Assembly: GCA_047975295.1 (NCBI GenBank)
Contig: JBKEDH010000137.1
Location: 1-23,736 of the forward strand
Length of the DNA stretch: 23,736 nucleotides
DNA from: JBKEDH01 sp047975295
Lineage (GTDB): Bacteria; Bacteroidota; Bacteroidia; Flavobacteriales; Flavobacteriaceae
Direction: 5' to 3'
A program made the translations under genes and the position numbers. This document shows, one piece after another, positions 22,327 to 23,736 of the stretch. The notes below the pieces were generated by a model. The model made no database searches. It worked only from the letters and a program-made list of their open reading frames with translations, and was not told the origin of the DNA. Each line of letters opens with the position of its first letter. Within the stretch, counting starts at the first letter, position 1.

Positions 22327-23736
22327 ATGAGAAGAGTAGTCTTTATTGCTTTTGTGCTATTGGGTATATGCACTTCTGCACAGGTAAAAATTGGCAACAA
22401 TCCCAATATTATAGATAGTGCATCTATATTGGAATTAGAAAGTACAGATAAAGCTTTTGTGTTAACACGGCTAACCAATGCCGAAATGAGCTCCATTACA
22501 CCACTCGAAGGTGCTTTGGTATATAATACCGATCAGAAATGTCTATTTCAGTATAATGGAACCTTATGGCTAAGTCTATGTAATTCGGGTACCGATAGCC
22601 AACAATTAAGCTTTAATACGACAACAAATATTTTAACATTGCAAAATGGTGGTACAGTCAATTTAACCTCACTTATTAACGACGCCGACGCCGATGCAAC
22701 CAACGAATTACAAACCTTAAACTTTAATGCTACCACAAACACACTTAGCCTATCGGATGGTAATACTGTAGATTTAAGTCAATTAAATAATATCGAAGCC
22801 TTAACAATGCTTTTGTTGAATGGTGATAATACACATTTAGATTATACTGATGAGAATGGTACTGTAAATCAAATAGATTTAACAAGTCTTGTAAAAAATC
22901 TTGAAACGGTAACAGCATTGGTAGATAATTCCAATGGCACTTTTTCTTATACAGACGAAGCAGGTAGTACAACTATAATTGATGTTTCAAATTTAGAAAC
23001 ACTTACAAGTATAGCTCTAAATACCGATAATACCAATATTAATTACACCGATGAGAATGGGAATACCACTCAATTAAATCTGACCAACTTAGTAAAGAAT
23101 TTGGAAACTCCAACAATATTAAGTGACAATAATGATGGATCAATTACCCTAATTAATGAAAAGGGGGCTATTTTTACTATTCAAAAATCTACTCTATTGG
23201 ATAATGGTGATGGTACATTTACTTTTTCTAATAAAGATGGGAACAATATAACTTTTGTTCCCTCAGCACAAGGAACCACATACAGCAACATTACCTCTGG
23301 CCTAACTGCTAATAATGTTCAATCTGCCATAGATGAAATTGTTGCTGATAATACAACCAATTTGGATAGAGTTATCGGAAACGAAGTTACCAATGCGACA
23401 GATGCTACTTTGACCAGAAGCGGAGCGGGTACGGACACCGATCCTTATACGTTGGATGTTGCCGATGGTGGTATAACTACCGATGAGTTGGCAGACAATG
23501 CCGTGACTACCGATAAAATCGCGGATGGAACTGCAGACGGACAATTACTGCAATGGAACGGTTCGGACTGGGTGCTTGTCGATGATTCGGCTTTGGTCAT
23601 TACAGAAGTCGATGGAAGTGTTACCAATGAATTATCCGACTTGCAACTTTCTGGAACTATTTTAACATTAACCAAACCTACAACTACTGGTAATTCAGTT
23701 GATTTGGCTAATATTATTGAAGATACTAGGCATATT
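22327..23736 (+). CDS. Large secreted repeat-rich surface protein, N-terminal part (3' truncated by window edge)
   Basis: The frame is open from the ATG at 22327 to the last base (470 codons), so the gene continues beyond the window. Residues 1-18 (MRRVVFIAFVLLGICTSA) are a signal peptide. Residues 19-86 (the VKIGNNPNIIDSASILELES segment, then GALVYNT) form the N-terminal module common on flavobacterial surface and tail-fibre-like proteins. Repeats follow: a 23-residue beta unit twice (94-116 and 131-153, FN-TTN-L-L--G-TV-L), a YTDE-G unit at 171, 206 and 238, and NGDGTFTFSN at 293-302. A TTDELADNAVTTDKIADGTADGQLLQW segment (in part at 384-410) is fibre-like. It is probably an adhesin or sorted surface protein. 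Composition shifts within the gene. Confidence 0.85.
   Translation, partial: MRRVVFIAFVLLGICTSAQVKIGNNPNIIDSASILELESTDKAFVLTRLTNAEMSSITPLEGALVYNTDQKCLFQYNGTLWLSLCNSGTDSQQLSFNTTTNILTLQNGGTVNLTSLINDADADATNELQTLNFNATTNTLSLSDGNTVDLSQLNNIEALTMLLLNGDNTHLDYTDENGTVNQIDLTSLVKNLETVTALVDNSNGTFSYTDEAGSTTIIDVSNLETLTSIALNTDNTNINYTDENGNTTQLNLTNLVKNLETPTILSDNNDGSITLINEKGAIFTIQKSTLLDNGDGTFTFSNKDGNNITFVPSAQGTTYSNITSGLTANNVQSAIDEIVADNTTNLDRVIGNEVTNATDATLTRSGAGTDTDPYTLDVADGGITTDELADNAVTTDKIADGTADGQLLQWNGSDWVLVDDSALVITEVDGSVTNELSDLQLSGTILTLTKPTTTGNSVDLANIIEDTRHI

Noticed and set aside
22653..23310. CRISPR-like array in the surface-protein gene
   Set aside because: The repeats are diverged, in frame and protein-level (YTDE-G units), not short identical DNA repeats with unique spacers.

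Overview
The window reads as a chromosomal segment of a marine or polysaccharide-degrading member of the Bacteroidota, most likely a Flavobacteriia. The evidence is internal. Most of it is AT-rich, several promoters fit the Bacteroidota -7 consensus TAnnTTTG, and the families are typical of that phylum: an OmpA protein with PD40-type and carboxypeptidase-regulatory modules, a DUF4920 lipoprotein, a stand-alone MnmD, a fused rhamnulose-1-phosphate aldolase/dehydrogenase, and a repeat-rich surface protein with a flavobacterial-style N-terminus. No transposase, integrase, CRISPR array or SusC/SusD pair is present.

Layout. 1-800: C-terminal part of an OmpA-type outer-membrane protein, then a perfect 17-bp hairpin terminator shared with the convergent ilvE (893-1957, minus). 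2072-3660: a plus-strand trio (DUF4920 lipoprotein, mono-haem cytochrome c'-like lipoprotein, mnmD). 3668-6833: a minus-strand Leloir operon transcribed galM-galK-galT, with a good promoter and an overlapping dyad. 7190-14823: a minus-strand L-rhamnose cluster transcribed rhaEW, rhaI, FGGY kinase, FMN lactate-dehydrogenase-like enzyme, NCS1-family permease, closed by a 20-bp hairpin. 15058-18230: plus-strand uronate genes uxuB-like, uxuA and kduI, divergent from the rhamnose cluster. 18487-20730: an eight-haem cytochrome lipoprotein with HEAT-like and TPR repeats. 21281-21353: tRNA-Gly(UCC), minus. 21402-21827: a GNAT acetyltransferase, minus. 22327 to the right edge: the start of a large repeat-rich secreted surface protein.

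How the genes fit together. RhaI, the kinase, RhaEW and the LldD-like enzyme can together take L-rhamnose to DHAP plus pyruvate: the aldolase half yields DHAP and L-lactaldehyde, the dehydrogenase half makes L-lactate, and the FMN enzyme makes pyruvate. The divergent genes supply mannonate oxidoreductase (fructuronate to mannonate), mannonate dehydratase (mannonate to KDG) and KduI (unsaturated-uronate product to the diketo intermediate). Rhamnose and uronate catabolism sharing one divergent control region suggests a polymer containing both, such as ulvan or rhamnogalacturonan; this is inference, since no lyase or glycoside hydrolase lies in the window. KduD, KDG kinase, KDPG aldolase, uronate isomerase and a local regulator are absent here.

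Most unusual items: a 94-nt structured element present twice in intergenic DNA (15888-15981 and 20977-21070), a separate folded region after kduI (18254-18373), an NCS1 permease as the only transporter of the rhamnose operon, a terminator inside that operon, and the cytochrome/HEAT/TPR fusion.
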